Assembly (NCBI RefSeq): GCF_030936135.1
Contig: NC_082608.1
Coordinates: 9,021,535 to 9,085,534, forward strand
DNA: 64,000 bases
Direction of reading: 5' to 3'
Origin: Gavia stellata
Taxonomy: Eukaryota; Chordata; Aves; Gaviiformes; Gaviidae
The notes beneath the pieces were generated by a model that did no database searches, was not told where the DNA came from, and saw only the letters and a program-made list of their open reading frames with translations. The position numbers and the translations under genes were made by a program. Shown here in pieces: positions 1 through 12,299 of the stretch (positions are counted from its first letter, which is position 1; each line of letters begins with the position of its first letter).

Positions 1-3000
1 AACACAGGGAGGCTGAAGCTGCTTTAAGACTGGATTGCAGTCAGGTAACAATTGTGTGCCACATATAAAAGTCTTGAAATGAGGTATGACTAAATGGACA
101 CGGGGAAGGCTGCAGCCATGTCCCCTTTGTATGAAGAAAACACAAGGATATCTGAGTTCAATTAGAAGATACTAAAATCTTTCAAATGAAAATTATTAAA
201 TCCCAAAATAACAGCGTCTTTCTATTAGCCTTTGAATCCAATTCAAAGCCTGATTCAGCCTGACTTCCTAGAGAAATGTTTCCAGTTTTAAAAAAATCTT
301 TGTAAAAATGAACATGATGCCTGCTAACTTGTGGTTGCATTAACACAGTTTGTAAAGAGATTGAGGTTGGTATTGTACTTGGCGAATTTTTGACCTGGAA
401 ACATACTAAATGTAGACTGTTTTGTTTCTTTTCCAGTAGTTTGCACTTTCTGTTTTAACTGTTAAGACATTAAGTTCTCCAGCTTCAGTTCTGTTCCTTT
501 TTACATGCTTTTAATGGGTAAAAATACCATAACAAAGCAAAAATACCACCTTAAATAATTATCATGTACAGTTAGTTACCTAAGCATTTTGCTACAATGT
601 TAAGGAACTGTGCATGAACTTCTGTTGGTAAGCTGCTGCTCTATAGTGAGGTTTCTCTCCCTGCTGAAGCGAAGAAGTTGAAAGACGCCTTCACTTTTCT
701 TTACAAATCTGAAGTGTGACTTGTTTAATTACTGCTCAGTTAACACTTTATCAATGAGGTTGGAGGGACAAACTCCAAGGGTTTCCATGTGCTTGGGTAG
801 GCATTGGCATTTGAGTGTTGCTGAACATCCTTGTTATAGACTAAAACTGAAGCAAGAATAAATACTGTTTGACCTGTATTTCAGTGCTGACTTCTTATGC
901 TGTGGCATTCTCATCTAGTGAATCTGTATTTTCCTTTATGAAAACTTCAGGCTGCTTTTCATGAAGCCCTGGTTACATACTGATCCCTTCTCCTGATTCA
1001 TTTCTCCAAGAAGTAATGCTTAAACAATTAAAATGCATGTCTTCTGCTTTTAAGTAGTAGCTTTAGGACTTACATCCTTAGAAAACAAAGTATGTACTGT
1101 AAACTTTTATCTCCATACTTTCAAATTACTTTTTTTGGGGGCATAGCAGAAGGGATTAATGGTAACTTTTTGGATAGCATGCTGAAGTGAAGGGGTGGAG
1201 GGGAAGTTGATCACTGTGTGTAGTGTGAATTAGTCTAGTTCTGTCACAGTCCTGAGATTGCATTAATTTAGGCTCCTGACAGCAGCATCTTTCAGTGAGT
1301 GGCAACTTCTTCAGAGCTGCCCTTATCATGTATCTCCTGCTCTACTACAAGGTTATCCCTTTACAAAGTTGTAGTGTAGAAAAACACAAATTCACAATCT
1401 ACACTGTCTTGGTTTCAGTATTTAAGTTGCAAATAATATACTAATGCTTCGGTAGTTTACTGCTGAAGTTTCATGCTTAACATAACTTAATGTTTTAAGT
1501 GGGCCAATGTGACTGTCCTGTGAATAATCAAATAAATGTTAGTTGAGTGTTCTCAGTAATAAACAGCTGCAACTTAAGTACTTATGTTAGAGGTGGTACT
1601 ATAAATGAATGAGTGTTCTGTATGGTGGGGGAAGGAAGGAAGGAAGTGATCACCAGAGCTGTATTAGAACCATTTCCTAGTTGACACTTTTTTATCTTTA
1701 GTATTGACCTCAAGAAATTGAAAGGAAAAAAAAATCAGGAACTCTTGCTTAGCTTATTTCGTGACATGTCCATTTCTGCATTTACAGTGACTAAAACTGA
1801 TCTAAAGTTGACTGTTGGAGAAAGTCTTATCTCTCCTCTTAAGTGTGTTTAATCTGCCACAGTGTTCACAGTGAGTACTTACTCATATAAGACAGTAGTG
1901 TGGTTCTTTTTCACATAAAAGATGAGGCTATGTTCTTTTGAAAAATAGGTTTGCAAAGAAGTTAGCAGTGATCTTCCTTCCACTGATTACTTCTATTTGA
2001 AAAAATGAAACATGTTGAAGACTTACCTGTTAATATGCAGTGATTTCTCAGCCCTTTAAATAGGATGTAATAGGAAAATTATGTTTTAGTTATTAACCCA
2101 TAACCTTCCACTGTAGCCTTAGGCTGATACAAATATGAAGTTCAAACAATCACTGTAAAGGAGGTGTGGGGCATTTAGTTGTGTATGTCTCTTACCAAAT
2201 TTAAAAGGAATGTTGTAAACATAAATGAAGTTCTGGAGGCTTCCTGGCTTGGTGACAATAAGAATTACTTCAGTTGATTGAAGAGTCCTTGTGCTTCATT
2301 ACAGTGTGCATCCTGTGAATTTGCCCTTTGTGTCAGGGCCCAGAAAAACTTTCCCAGCTCTTAGTGGCCTGTTAGTCACAAAAAAGCTCACCTCTAAATT
2401 GCAACTTGGAAAATACTTTAACACGAGCAGGCTGGAATAAATACTAGCAGCTATTTTTGTAGTGGATCTCACTTGGCGTTTAGGTAGAGTGGTAGTTGTA
2501 TTACAAAGTAGTATGGCCTGTTTTTCAAAGCATGCCTAACACTATACTGTTTCTAAAAATTTGAAAAACTGCAAATGCAGGTTCAGGTTTCAGTACTGCA
2601 TTGCAATTTTGGTTACCTTAGTGTATTATGGGAGTGAATAATTAAATCGTTCATGTTGAAATATCCCTTTGCCTGCAATAATCAAAAGCTGATATCACAC
2701 TGATGTGATGCTTTTACCAATTTAAGGGAAAATGGATATTAATTGAGGTTAAAGAACTGAATTGCAGAACTATTCATGAATGTTCTATAGATGTCATATA
2801 ATGTGAATGAGAGGTTTGTTCCTGTGTTTTCTGGTTAGCTTTAATCTAGGTTTGATAGTGTTTTAACTTCATGTTCTTTACCAGTTTTGTCTCACATGCC
2901 TTGGAAAGCTTTCTTTTTTTCCTTATTTGAAACTTGTGACCTTTATTTCCTTAAGTGAAACAAAGGTAGAAGCAGAACAGAAGAAAAACTAATCTAGGGT

Positions 3001-3789
3001 GCATTCTTAAACTTATGTTTTAGTTTAAAGGAGTGTAGGAATCTTTCATACCATCCTTTACCACAGTGAAAAACATTTTAATCAAAATCACCACTGGCAG
3101 AGTAAAAGCCAAGTGCATCCTCAAGTTCTGAAAATACTAAAGTACCCACAGCAAAGTGACTGCTGGACTAGCATCTTTATCTGGAAAGATGTTAAAAACC
3201 TTTCCTACAAGTTACTCAAAGGTACATAAGTACTAGAAAAATTGGGTTGACACCACAAGTTACAGTAAGTCTGGGTTGCTACCCATCATCTTGCACACTA
3301 CTGTCATGTCACAGCCCAAGACTGGAAATAAGTTTTATTCCTGTGTCAAATTAATATATGTCATCACAGAACTAATGTTACATGCCTTAAAATGCTATTA
3401 AAGAATTTAGAAACTTGCACTTCAGCTTAACTCTAGAGTTACAATTCAAGGAGATGGATACTGTGAAGACTAAACATGAGTAGTAAACCAACACTATATT
3501 CTGCTTGTGGCATGCATGGAAGAATGACATTAAAGAGCTCTATACTTAGGAATAGTTCTGTAAAAAAACCTAGGTAGTCCCATTTATAATATCAGAGTTA
3601 AAACTTACTTCCTACATACAACCAATTACTGTTCATTTTACTGTGAGCTGAGGTTAGATGTTAACTTAGCCTTTTATAAAGAAGTTGGAGAAGTAGAATT
3701 ACTTTCTTCTGCTTTTGTATCCTTTACAGAGATAACAGGAATTTAATAACACACAGATCACATGGTAAGCTTTTATATAAAAACATTTA
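1..3789. other. Non-coding flank; possible 3' UTR of a convergent gene
   Basis: This stretch is AT-rich and single-copy in appearance, with no ORF resembling a known exon on either strand. Several AATAAA hexamers lie on the plus strand (857-862, 1531-1536, 1558-1563, 2436-2441), so a plus-strand transcript could end here. In human 16q the gene beyond GPT2 is DNAJA2, pointing towards GPT2. By that synteny the left edge may be the DNAJA2 3' UTR. No DNAJA2 coding sequence is visible, so this is inference only. Confidence 0.3.
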
Positions 3790-3895
3790 CTGGGCAGTAT
3801 AAGGCTTTATTAAGACATTATAGACATTCTCTAAACACTTCAGAGGCAGTAAGCAAGAGCTGTCATTAATATTCTGTAGTTACAGGACAGTTCCA
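3790..3895 (-). other. CDCA9: CDCA9 3' UTR
   Basis: This is the sequence directly after the borealin-2 stop codon. On the minus strand an AATAAA lies at 3811-3806, about 85 bases past the stop, so cleavage near 3790 is likely. The exact end is inferred. Confidence 0.5.
3806..3811 (-). terminator. Candidate poly(A) signal for CDCA9
   Basis: The plus-strand hexamer tttatt reads AATAAA on the minus strand. It is the first canonical signal after the CDCA9 stop codon. Confidence 0.45.
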
Positions 3896-3943
3896 TTAAC
3901 TTGGTTTAGCTGTTGCCTTTCCACATAGTACAGTCAGCTCACT
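3896..3943 (-). CDS. CDCA9: CDCA9 coding exon 10 with stop
   Basis: It encodes SELTVLCGKATAKPS and a TAA stop. The acceptor is cccttag. The end matches avian borealin-2 from memory. Confidence 0.9.
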   Translation of the reverse strand, partial: SELTVLCGKATAKPS

Positions 3944-6900
3944 CTAAGGGGGGAAAAATTCATTTTAGTTCAAGCTACCCAACAGGAATTCAAAGAAGAA
4001 AGAGAAAAGCCACTGTTGCTAAAGCAAGCAGTGGGCAAGCACTCCCCCATTCTTTACCTACAGATGTACATCCATGTTATAAAATACAAAACCAGTTCCA
4101 GACCTTTAGTTTAACTCATATAGCTACATTCAAGTCTAAATACCTGCAAGACTGTAAACTGATTAATATTTATGTCTAGATAGATTTCTAGTGCTGCGCA
4201 TTGCTGCATCCAAAAGCCCAGGTACCCTCTTTTCAGGAGGGTCAGGCATTATGTGCTACAAAGTTCCATTCCACTTCATTCTACTGCAAAACAATTTACT
4301 TCCCTGAACCAAAGGTAAGGCAGTTACTACTCCATTGCAGCAGAGAATTAACAGGAGTATAGTTCTTACTCAGCAAGGGACATAGAATAATAGAGAGATT
4401 ATAACAAGAATCAAAACTTAGCTGTAGCTTTATAAGCCTTTGTGAATGAGATAGAAAATGGCAGTTTGCTCACATGGTAGGAGAGACACCAGAGCAATCT
4501 AGAAGGAGGATTTTATGCTTCTGTTGTTCCCCAGGCAGTTACCAAACTGCACATGCTTATTTAAGTGCATTTACTTTTACACGTGATCTGTGTGCCACAG
4601 TTCTCCCCTCCCTGTTCCTCCCTTGCCCTATTCACCCCTCCAACTTACACCAACCAATTTAGGCTTAACCTCAGAGGAGTTAAAGCACTTAGAATTAGCA
4701 TTCATGACAGTATTTCACATGAAAACCTGAAACTAGGTGTCTGAATATTTATATGTAAGCCTACTAGTTCAAGCTTACCACTAAGTTATGAATATGCTGT
4801 ACTGTATCTTGATTTAGTAGTTGTACATCAATATTATGGAGGTCTCCACCAGCTGTACAGAGTGTCTAAACATGAAGAGAAACAGTTTTAAGATAAAAAA
4901 TAATGTAAGTTTTTACTAGCATGGCCAGCTTTTCTGAAAAATCATGTGCTTCCCTGTTACACTGCAAAATTTTAGTAACTTATTTTTCCTTTTGTTTAGC
5001 AGCAACTCATTTAGAGATAGCAAGAGCTATCACTACCAGACTATTGACAGTTCATCAACTACTGTAAGTTGAAAATTGTTTTTAAAAAAGTTTGATACCT
5101 GTCCATCAGCCAGGGGAATGTTTACAAACGGAACAGTTTTATCTTGGGGTACTGATTTACTTCTTAGTAACATGCCTTGAACTCTTCCACTGGTAGGTAC
5201 AGTTCTTGAGACTGTCTGTTGTAGTCCAGCACTAGAATACAATAAAAATGTTACTCTGAGGTTAACTTCCTGTGCTCTGCAGGAAATTTTCAAGCATGAA
5301 GCAAATGCAAGTAGTAGCAAACATACCTAACAGAAAGGCAATCATGTTTAAATTTTTCTAGTTCTGCCAAAAGACTATAGGAAATCCAACCATCAGCAGC
5401 ATTTACTGGGACCGCCAGGTAACATTTTATGACCCTAAAGCACTGCAGTAACCTTCTAAGCCTGTGTTCCAGGCCAGTGAGCAAGCTGACATTTGGACCA
5501 CTCAGTAACAAGAATATCCACTCTCCAATATCAACAGTGAATGCTTACAGTTTTGGAAAGAAGAAACTTCATGCCTCAGGGCTTAAGATAAGATATGTGC
5601 TGTATCTGTCTACTACAGAGGGAGATACCACGAAATACCAAAGCTGCTAGTTTTCAGAGGTACAGGGCATGCCTTATGCCATACAAAATTCCTAAGCTTC
5701 TTTCATGAAACAACTGTTCCTATTCCACTTCAAAAATGTAAGATTTGGGTATCTTCTGCATGGAAACAAGCCTGTGAAATTTATAGCAGGCCAAGGTGAA
5801 ACTAAGCCACTTGCTGGTTTCATGACCTATTTAATTTTTTCACCCCCTCACTTCAGCTGATGACTTCTGCCAAAACCAAACTCTGTAGTGTATGCAGAAT
5901 GATAGTAACTGAAAACCTTAACTGTTCAATATGCAAAGAACTGATTGTCCATTTATTTGGTTGGGATTTTTGGGGGGATTTGGTTTATTTTTATTTTGTT
6001 TTAGAACACAGCAGTACTGGTGACATTTTAATTAAGCTTGATCTCTGAGAATTCATTTAAGCTGGAAACTATACCTTTAAACAACAGTGGGTGGGAGTAG
6101 AATTTATACTCTAAACCTCTGTTTTTTCAAACTGGCTTAGTTAGGACATCGAATCCTCTACCTCCATGAGGACATACATTAAGACCCACACTCAAAGCAG
6201 GAGGTGTGACTGGTTCACAACCCTGCTACAAAATTTAGTGGCAGACCATGAAGATCTATTAAATCTAGACTGATGATGATTGATTAGTATTAATGTAGAT
6301 ATATAGTATCTCGGTATTTAACAAAATTATTTCTTAAGAACAAGCGAAAAGACCCTTACCTTTTAGATACCTTTGGCATGGCTTTGATATTTGTGGCACT
6401 GCAATCAGAAGCAAGAGACTTAATGGCCTCAGTCACACTTGCAGAAGAGTGAGCAGACCTTAAAAAAAAAAAGTGGTGGTTGGTTTGGGGGGTTTTTTAA
6501 TTTATTTTTTTATTTCTTCCTCATCTACTTCTACTGTAAAGTTTTAATTAGGATGAAGCTAGACAGCTGGTGAATTAGAGAATGTTGAAGTGCTCCATGA
6601 CAGAAATCTAGTGTATATACAGGTGAAGAAGCCCTCCTGAGGTAGACATGATCTAATGGGATCTAACACCATAGGGGAATGAAAGGATAGTTTGTGTTAG
6701 TAGGTAAGAGAGGGCTGCAAAACCTGTATATTTAAGGTATAATTAAGGGAGCATCCACAGCTTTCTATTTGAGTGTGCAAAAACTTTCTTGGGAAGTTTC
6801 TTTTTCTGCAGTAATTAATTTTTCCAGACTAGTTCTCAGGATATTTGCCATGTGTGGTTGACCTGAATCCAGAGAACAATTTTTTTCCAGTTTTGGATTT

Positions 6901-9900
6901 TAACTCAGTTCACAGAAATCTTGATGACAGAAGTTTACCTCACTCTTTCCTCTTGTCTCTCTTTTCCCACAAGCATTTTGAAAATACTGTAAGGGCATGG
7001 TTTTTTGGCCCAGTGTTAGTGTACTTGAATAAAATCAACCTTCAAAGACTGAAAAGTTAGACTTCCCTGGGCAAAGCAGCTTTCTCTAGTTTGATTTTGT
7101 TGAGCCAAAAATTCTGTAATCCCAAGTCAAAAAAGTAATTAACCTGGCTAAGATTTTTTACTTTCTTTTAGGCACATTAAAAACTGATACATTATTTAAA
7201 TTGCATTTCTCTGAAGACAATTTGAATGTATCAAAGTAAGTACCAGTGGGTACAAGTATGCACACTGGAGCCATACGTGTAGCAGGAGCTTCTTGAAAAA
7301 ATTTTCACACAGATATCCACCAATTTTTTCATTTATTAGATCTTATAGTGACACTTGAATTCCCTTTCAGCTATGTATGAGGGCAAAATTATTACAGAAC
7401 AATTCATTAGTCCTAGCAGAGCAACAAAGATATTTCCCTTACACACTTACGTCCATTAAGTACTGTTTGGAAATCTATACTGATTACATAGATTCAAACC
7501 TGTGCACCATTCAGTGAGTAAGAGATACAACTACATCCCTTCATCAGCTAGAGGTGCTTTTTTGTTTAGGGTTCACATCACTACCATGCATCTATTCAGA
7601 TTATGGAAGACATCTTTATCAGACGTATTGCTATTGGGCTCAAATCTCAGCTACTTTATTTGAAAATATTTTTATTCAGCAGTCACAAGTTCAGGTGAGT
7701 TAAGTTATCAAAAGTCAGTCTTACCTAGAAAGATGGTTCAGTTTGCCATTTAAACCAGAGGCCAATGAAACCAACGATTTTGTTTTGGAAACCTGAAAAT
7801 GTATATATAAAACTGCAGTTAAAAGAAGTGGCATTTTAAGGCAAAATGATAGCTATTTCTAGGGAAAAATACTGTAAGAATTCCCTGTTGAAAAGGAACA
7901 GTTAAGCGCCATAGTGCTGCCTGTTACAGAGTTCTACATACACATTAAAATGGCAAATATGCTTTCCAAAACAGGAGTTTCATAATGCCAAAACATTATT
8001 TGTTCATACTGAAGTTCAGTACAAACAACCACCTTTCCAATATACACCCTTCCAACTTGTAAGCTTTCTTAGAATTAACGCCTGTAACTCCACATATAAT
8101 CTTTTTGTCTTTGTTGTCATCTTGCTACACACTTCAGTGTCTGGCTGAGGCACTGCATTGCACAGATGGACTGAGATGGTAAAATTAATACACCTGCATT
8201 ATTTGGTTTAGAGATCCAGGTGGGCAAGAATGCACATGTCATTCAAATGTAGAAAAGCATGTATTAAAACATGAAGTTGAGTTTTTTAAAAAAGTTTCAA
8301 CAAAAAATGGTTCCTCAAACCATCAAGACTTATTGGCAAGTCAAGAGAGAATGACTATGCCAGTATTTGCAAGTCTGTGTGAATGAGTTACCAGAAGTGC
8401 AGATACCATATTTTATTATGAAATTAATTTACTATACAGTTTAGCCTTGCTTAACTTAAGATACGTTGAATTTAAAACAACTGATTTTTTTAAACAAACA
8501 GCAGGCCACTGGCTTGCCCGGTCATGGATGTAGCAGGGTTCACAGCAGGTCAGAAATTATTAAACCCTTACGTTGTTTATTCAGAATAAACTTACTTTTT
8601 TAGATATTTTCTTTGCAGAAATATGCTTGGCATCTTCATATTCAACAATTGTAGTTACCTTAACTAGAAATACATTAGAAAGACAAGGAAAATAAAAATC
8701 TCATGAAAAGCACAAAACACCACTTCAAACTCATTTGTTTGAAGGCTATTTACGCACTGACAGCTATGTATCAGTTCTGCTATCCAATGGTCATTTGCGT
8801 GGGACAGAGTTCAAAGCAAACTGTGTCTGTTCGTCACTGACACTGTGACACACAGGACAGTTAAAAGACACTAGATAACCCTTCAACCCCCAGAGAAAAC
8901 ATAATTACATTTCAGTGGTAGTGTCCTTCTCACTGCATAATTTGGAGTATGAAGAGAAATAGTATTTTTCTGACAAACCTCAATGGGCAGGAGGTCAAAG
9001 GGGAACCTATGAGAAAATAGGGTTGACATTCCTAACTCTTCTGTTACACTGTAAAGCATTGACAAGTCACTTAAATCTGTCTCTTCTCACCATTTTCAGT
9101 GATAAATCCAAAGGGCAGGAACTCTTATGTTTTGAAGTATCTCAACAGTAGCATAGCTCATGATCCTCCACACTGAATGCTGGGGGGACCTGTACATTAT
9201 ACTTCTAGTTACACACTTTTCCCTCTTGTATTCTTCAGGCTTAATATTCACTTTACAAATGCTCAGTTCAAACCAATAAAAAGAGAAAATTTAAAAACCA
9301 AGCTATATATTAATGGATTGACTTGCCTTTTTTGCTGTTGGTCCTCACCAGTTTTGGGTTTGGTACGTCTTCTAGAGAGCAGTCAGTCTGAAAAAAAAAT
9401 AAAAAATGTTTATCCAACAACAGAAAGTCAACAGATTTTGCCCAGTAAATGCATATTATCCTACAAAAGGCAGCGAACTAAAAGGGCACAAAAGAAAGTG
9501 ACAGAAGTGGGATTGGCTAAACACCAGTTTATTTTTTCAGAAACATCAGGATTTCTGACTGCAGATGACCCTAAAGCTTTAGGTAATGCTCCTAACTACA
9601 CCATGGCTGGCTGTCTATCCTTTTCATATCATCTTCTATTTAAACAGACAGCCAAACAAAATAATCTGTCTGAAATGTTTACAGCAGGGAGAGAAGACTT
9701 CTATTCTGTAAGCTGTGATAAAATTTGAAAACACACACTTACCACTGCAGCAGCAAGAGCCACTTCCTCCCCTCCTCGCAAATCTGTAACTCAAGAAAGT
9801 ATAACTTGTTTATATACTATTACTTGCATAATTATTATCTGCAGGTTCTTATCTTGTGGGCTATGAAGCTGAACAAGTAATTCAGGATTACAGTTGCTTA

Positions 9901-11672
9901 AATAGTTAACCTTAGCTAGCGAAGATGTTGCATTTGAACAAGATTCAAGTCTTGTAGGATAGTCACTCCCACAAAACAATAACAAAAAAATCTTAGGACA
10001 TTTCAGTATGTTTAGTCTTTGAAAGGATACTAAGCATAGTCACACAGTATATAACCTGAATTCAAAGAAGAAAAACCCGCAAGCCCTGCACTGCTGAAAG
10101 CTAACGCATTTAGGCACAAGTTTTCAAGAAAGACATTGAAATACATACTCAGCAAAGGCTTACAGTAAACTCAAGTTCTTCAAGTGTCTTAGGTTTGATC
10201 TTTGTGTGGCCCCTGCAATTTCCAGCTGCAAGATGGATTCCAAAAACATCACTTCTCACCAGAAGATACATCTGATGCTGACTGTACATCGCAGCTTAAA
10301 CTGCTGCATAAATGTGAGGTTAGAATGAAACTTGTTTGCTCATCATTACAGGTAAATAACTAGATGAGAAAGGCTCAGTAGTAGAAGACTTCAGATTAAC
10401 AGAAAGTCAAAATAATCTCTGTGGCCAGGGTGAACAGGTTCAGATGGAAAGAAGCGCTTAAGTTTTTACACACAGAAAATACTAGAGACTTGTAATTATT
10501 CCTTGTCTCTTCAGGCTTTAAATAAGATGACTTAAGAGCACACACGTAAGAAGGTTCCAGACTCTACACACGGTTACCTACTAATCCTACACCCTGTGTT
10601 ACGCAGGCCGGCCTACTCGAACAGGCGTGCTGACCGAGCATTGCAGCGCAATGCCGCTGCCCATCTGCTTGAAATATTCGGCAGACAAAACAAACAGTTT
10701 CATAGAAGTCACCAAGTTTACAGGTTTTCCCACACCAGTCAAGGGTCCACCATGCTGTAACGATGTCTGCATTGCAAACCCAAGGCCACGCACACTTACT
10801 AAGCAGGTCTTTCCTTTTCATCTTCCTGATGGCAACCGGCACCTTCAGCAGCTCCACCGTGAACGCCTTCTCAGCCGTCTGCAAAAGCGAATCCAGCTCT
10901 TTCTTCATTTCCTGGATATTTTCCTTGGCTTTAAAACAAAACAGGCTTTCATTGCCATACGTGTTACATATTTCCAAGTATAAGCACTGGCAGATTGCGT
11001 TAAAAAGGAAAGTTAAAATGATGTTTTACACGGGGTAATCTGACCTGGGAGTCAGAGCGCCTGAAAGTTGCCACCTGACGAGGCTGAGGAGAAGCACCGT
11101 GCCTGCGGGCAACAAGAGCTGCGCCTCAGACCGGCAGCGAAGCGGAAGGAGGGGGGACGGCGGACGCCGCCCGCCCGCGATCGAGGGGGGCCCGCGGGCG
11201 GCGCCGGCCGCTGCTGCCCGCTCGCCCCCAGACGGCGCAGGCCCCGCAGCCGCCACGGCGCCCCCTGCCGGCGCGACGGTGCCCCGGAGCCGGCCCGAGC
11301 GCGGGCTCGCATGCCCCGCGACGCCCCTGACGCCGCCCGCCTCGCCTCGGCTCCGGCCCGGAGGCTCTCCTCGCCGGGAGCCGCTGCCCCCTCCGCCCCC
11401 CCGGCCGGGCAGGGAAGCGCCGTGCTAGGCAGCTCCAGCGCACCGACCCGCGCCGGGAGCCGCCTCAGCACCTGGGAGCGCTGGCGCCCGCCAGGGCGCG
11501 GGGCAGCCCCGGGGCCCTCGCCGCCGCCGCCCCCCGCCCTACCCTGCTGGTCGAAGTCGCTGAGGAAGAGCGCGATGCGCTGGTCCTTCTTCTCCTGGGA
11601 GAGGGCCCCGCGGTCGGGCTCCACGCCCGAGTCGGTGCTGCGCCGCTTGCCCGCGGGCTTCCTCAGGGGCAT
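3896..11672 (-). CDS. CDCA9: Borealin-2 (cell division cycle associated 9), 10 coding exons
   Basis: Borealin-2 (Dasra-A type) is a subunit of the chromosomal passenger complex. With INCENP, survivin and Aurora B it acts at centromeres and the spindle midzone. Ten exons join in frame to 287 codons: 11543-11672, 10800-10928, 9743-9783, 9327-9387, 8596-8663, 7725-7792, 6360-6458, 5099-5231, 4779-4865, 3896-3943. Every junction has an AG acceptor and a GT donor, except a GC donor after exon 4. Residues 1-86 hold the basic N-terminus and the helical Nbl1/Borealin N-terminal region (KENIQEMKKELD and onward). The middle is Ser/Lys-rich. Residues about 225-287 form the conserved C-terminal domain (PFVNIPLADG, then VQLLNQDTVQHIHNLV). 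The start at 11672 opens with MPLRKPAGKRRSTDSG, as in avian borealin-2 from memory. The ordinary paralogue CDCA8 differs clearly at the N-terminus. No frameshift or in-frame stop was found. Introns hold no other recognised gene. Confidence 0.92.
4779..4865 (-). CDS. CDCA9: CDCA9 coding exon 9
   Basis: It encodes 29 residues, TLCTAGGDLHNIDVQLLNQD then TVQHIHNLV, part of the borealin C-terminal domain. The acceptor is tgtttag and the donor gtaagc. Confidence 0.92.
5099..5231 (-). CDS. CDCA9: CDCA9 coding exon 8
   Basis: It encodes SAGLQQTVSRTVPTSGRVQG through RSKSVPQDKTVPFVNIPLAD to GQ, the conserved entry to the C-terminal domain. The acceptor is ttctag and the donor gtatca. Confidence 0.93.
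6360..6458 (-). CDS. CDCA9: CDCA9 coding exon 7
   Basis: It encodes a Ser/Ala-rich segment (RSAHSSASVTEAIKS to KAMPKVSK). The acceptor is a T-rich tract ending aag and the donor is gtaagg. Phase 2 in, phase 2 out. Confidence 0.87.
7725..7792 (-). CDS. CDCA9: CDCA9 coding exon 6
   Basis: It encodes VSKTKSLVSLASGLNGKLNH then LS, plus two bases of an Arg codon. The acceptor is ttttcag and the donor gtaaga. Confidence 0.88.
8596..8663 (-). CDS. CDCA9: CDCA9 coding exon 5
   Basis: It encodes VKVTTIVEYEDAKHISAK followed by KISKK. The acceptor is tttctag and the donor gtaagt. Phase 1 in, phase 0 out. Confidence 0.9.
9327..9387 (-). CDS. CDCA9: CDCA9 coding exon 4 (GC donor)
   Basis: It encodes TDCSLEDVPNPKLVRTNSKK plus one base. 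The acceptor is cag and the donor reads AAG|gcaagt, a typical GC-AG junction. Moving to the nearest GT, four bases on, would break the phase with exon 5. Confidence 0.88.
9743..9783 (-). CDS. CDCA9: CDCA9 coding exon 3
   Basis: This 41-base exon encodes NLRGGEEVALAAAV. The acceptor is ttacag and the donor gtaagt. It is too short to stand out as an ORF but fits the reading phase exactly. Confidence 0.88.
10800..10928 (-). CDS. CDCA9: CDCA9 coding exon 2
   Basis: It encodes residues 44-86 (AKENIQEMKKELD to MKRKDLL), the core of the N-terminal helical region. The acceptor is tttaaag and the donor is gtaagt. Confidence 0.93.
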
Positions 11673-12290
11673 GGCTGCCACCCCGCGGGACAAACGCGCC
11701 GCTCCTCGCCCGGGAAGCTTTTGTAAGAGCAGAGGCTTCTCCCTGCCTCCTCCTCCCCCGGGCCCGGGCCCAGGCGGACACACCCTCCGGGACGGCGGGA
11801 GTGGGCGGCCCCGGCCCCCTGCGGGGGGCTGCGGTTGTGAGGGGACGGGGCGTCCCGGGAGGCCCCGGTCTGTGGGGCGGGAGCTGGCGCGGAGGGGGGG
11901 AGGTACCCCGGGGGTCCCCGGCCTCTCCTCTCAGAAGGGGGTGCGGGGCAGCGGTGGGGGCGGGACTCCTGGGGTCCCCCGTCTCGGTGGTGCCCCAGGG
12001 AGGGGCTCGGGCACGGCAGGACAGGCGCAAAGCCGGGGCCCTCGCGTCCTGACAGGAGCAGGGCAGGCGCACGTGCATCCACACGCGCTTTCTCCTGGTG
12101 GAACAAAATTAATTGTGCTTTTCTGTTAATTGCTTTGAAGCGGCCGCTGCTGACCTCGGCCCATGAGGAGCTGCGGTACGGCAGATGACCCCTTTCATCC
12201 CCGGGGTGAGTAGTAACCGGCGCCTGAGGGTGTCGAAGGCGGGCCCAGGGCCTGCGGCTGGCGGCGGTTGTGCTGCCAGGGTTTGGGCGA
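11040..12290. promoter_or_regulatory. CpG island promoter of CDCA9
   Basis: G+C and CpG rise sharply here against AT-rich flanks, and the region covers CDCA9 exon 1. The limits are by eye. Long ORFs on both strands in this block, up to 353 codons, reflect the scarcity of stop codons in GC-rich DNA. Confidence 0.75.
11543..11672 (-). CDS. CDCA9: CDCA9 coding exon 1
   Basis: It encodes residues 1-43 plus one base, from MPLRKPAG to SDFDQQ, and lies in a CpG island. The donor reads AGG|gtaggg. The split codon completes as Ala in exon 2. Confidence 0.9.
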
Positions 12291-12299
12291 GTACTGGGA

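Noticed and set aside
9177-9728. 183-codon plus-strand ORF
   Set aside because: It runs antisense across CDCA9 exon 4 and the flanking introns, has no recognisable domain, and looks like a chance ORF.
11068-12129. 353-codon plus-strand ORF and several overlapping minus-strand ORFs
   Set aside because: They lie in a CpG island, are Pro/Arg/Gly/Ala-rich in all frames, and overlap CDCA9 exon 1. This is low stop density, not coding signal.
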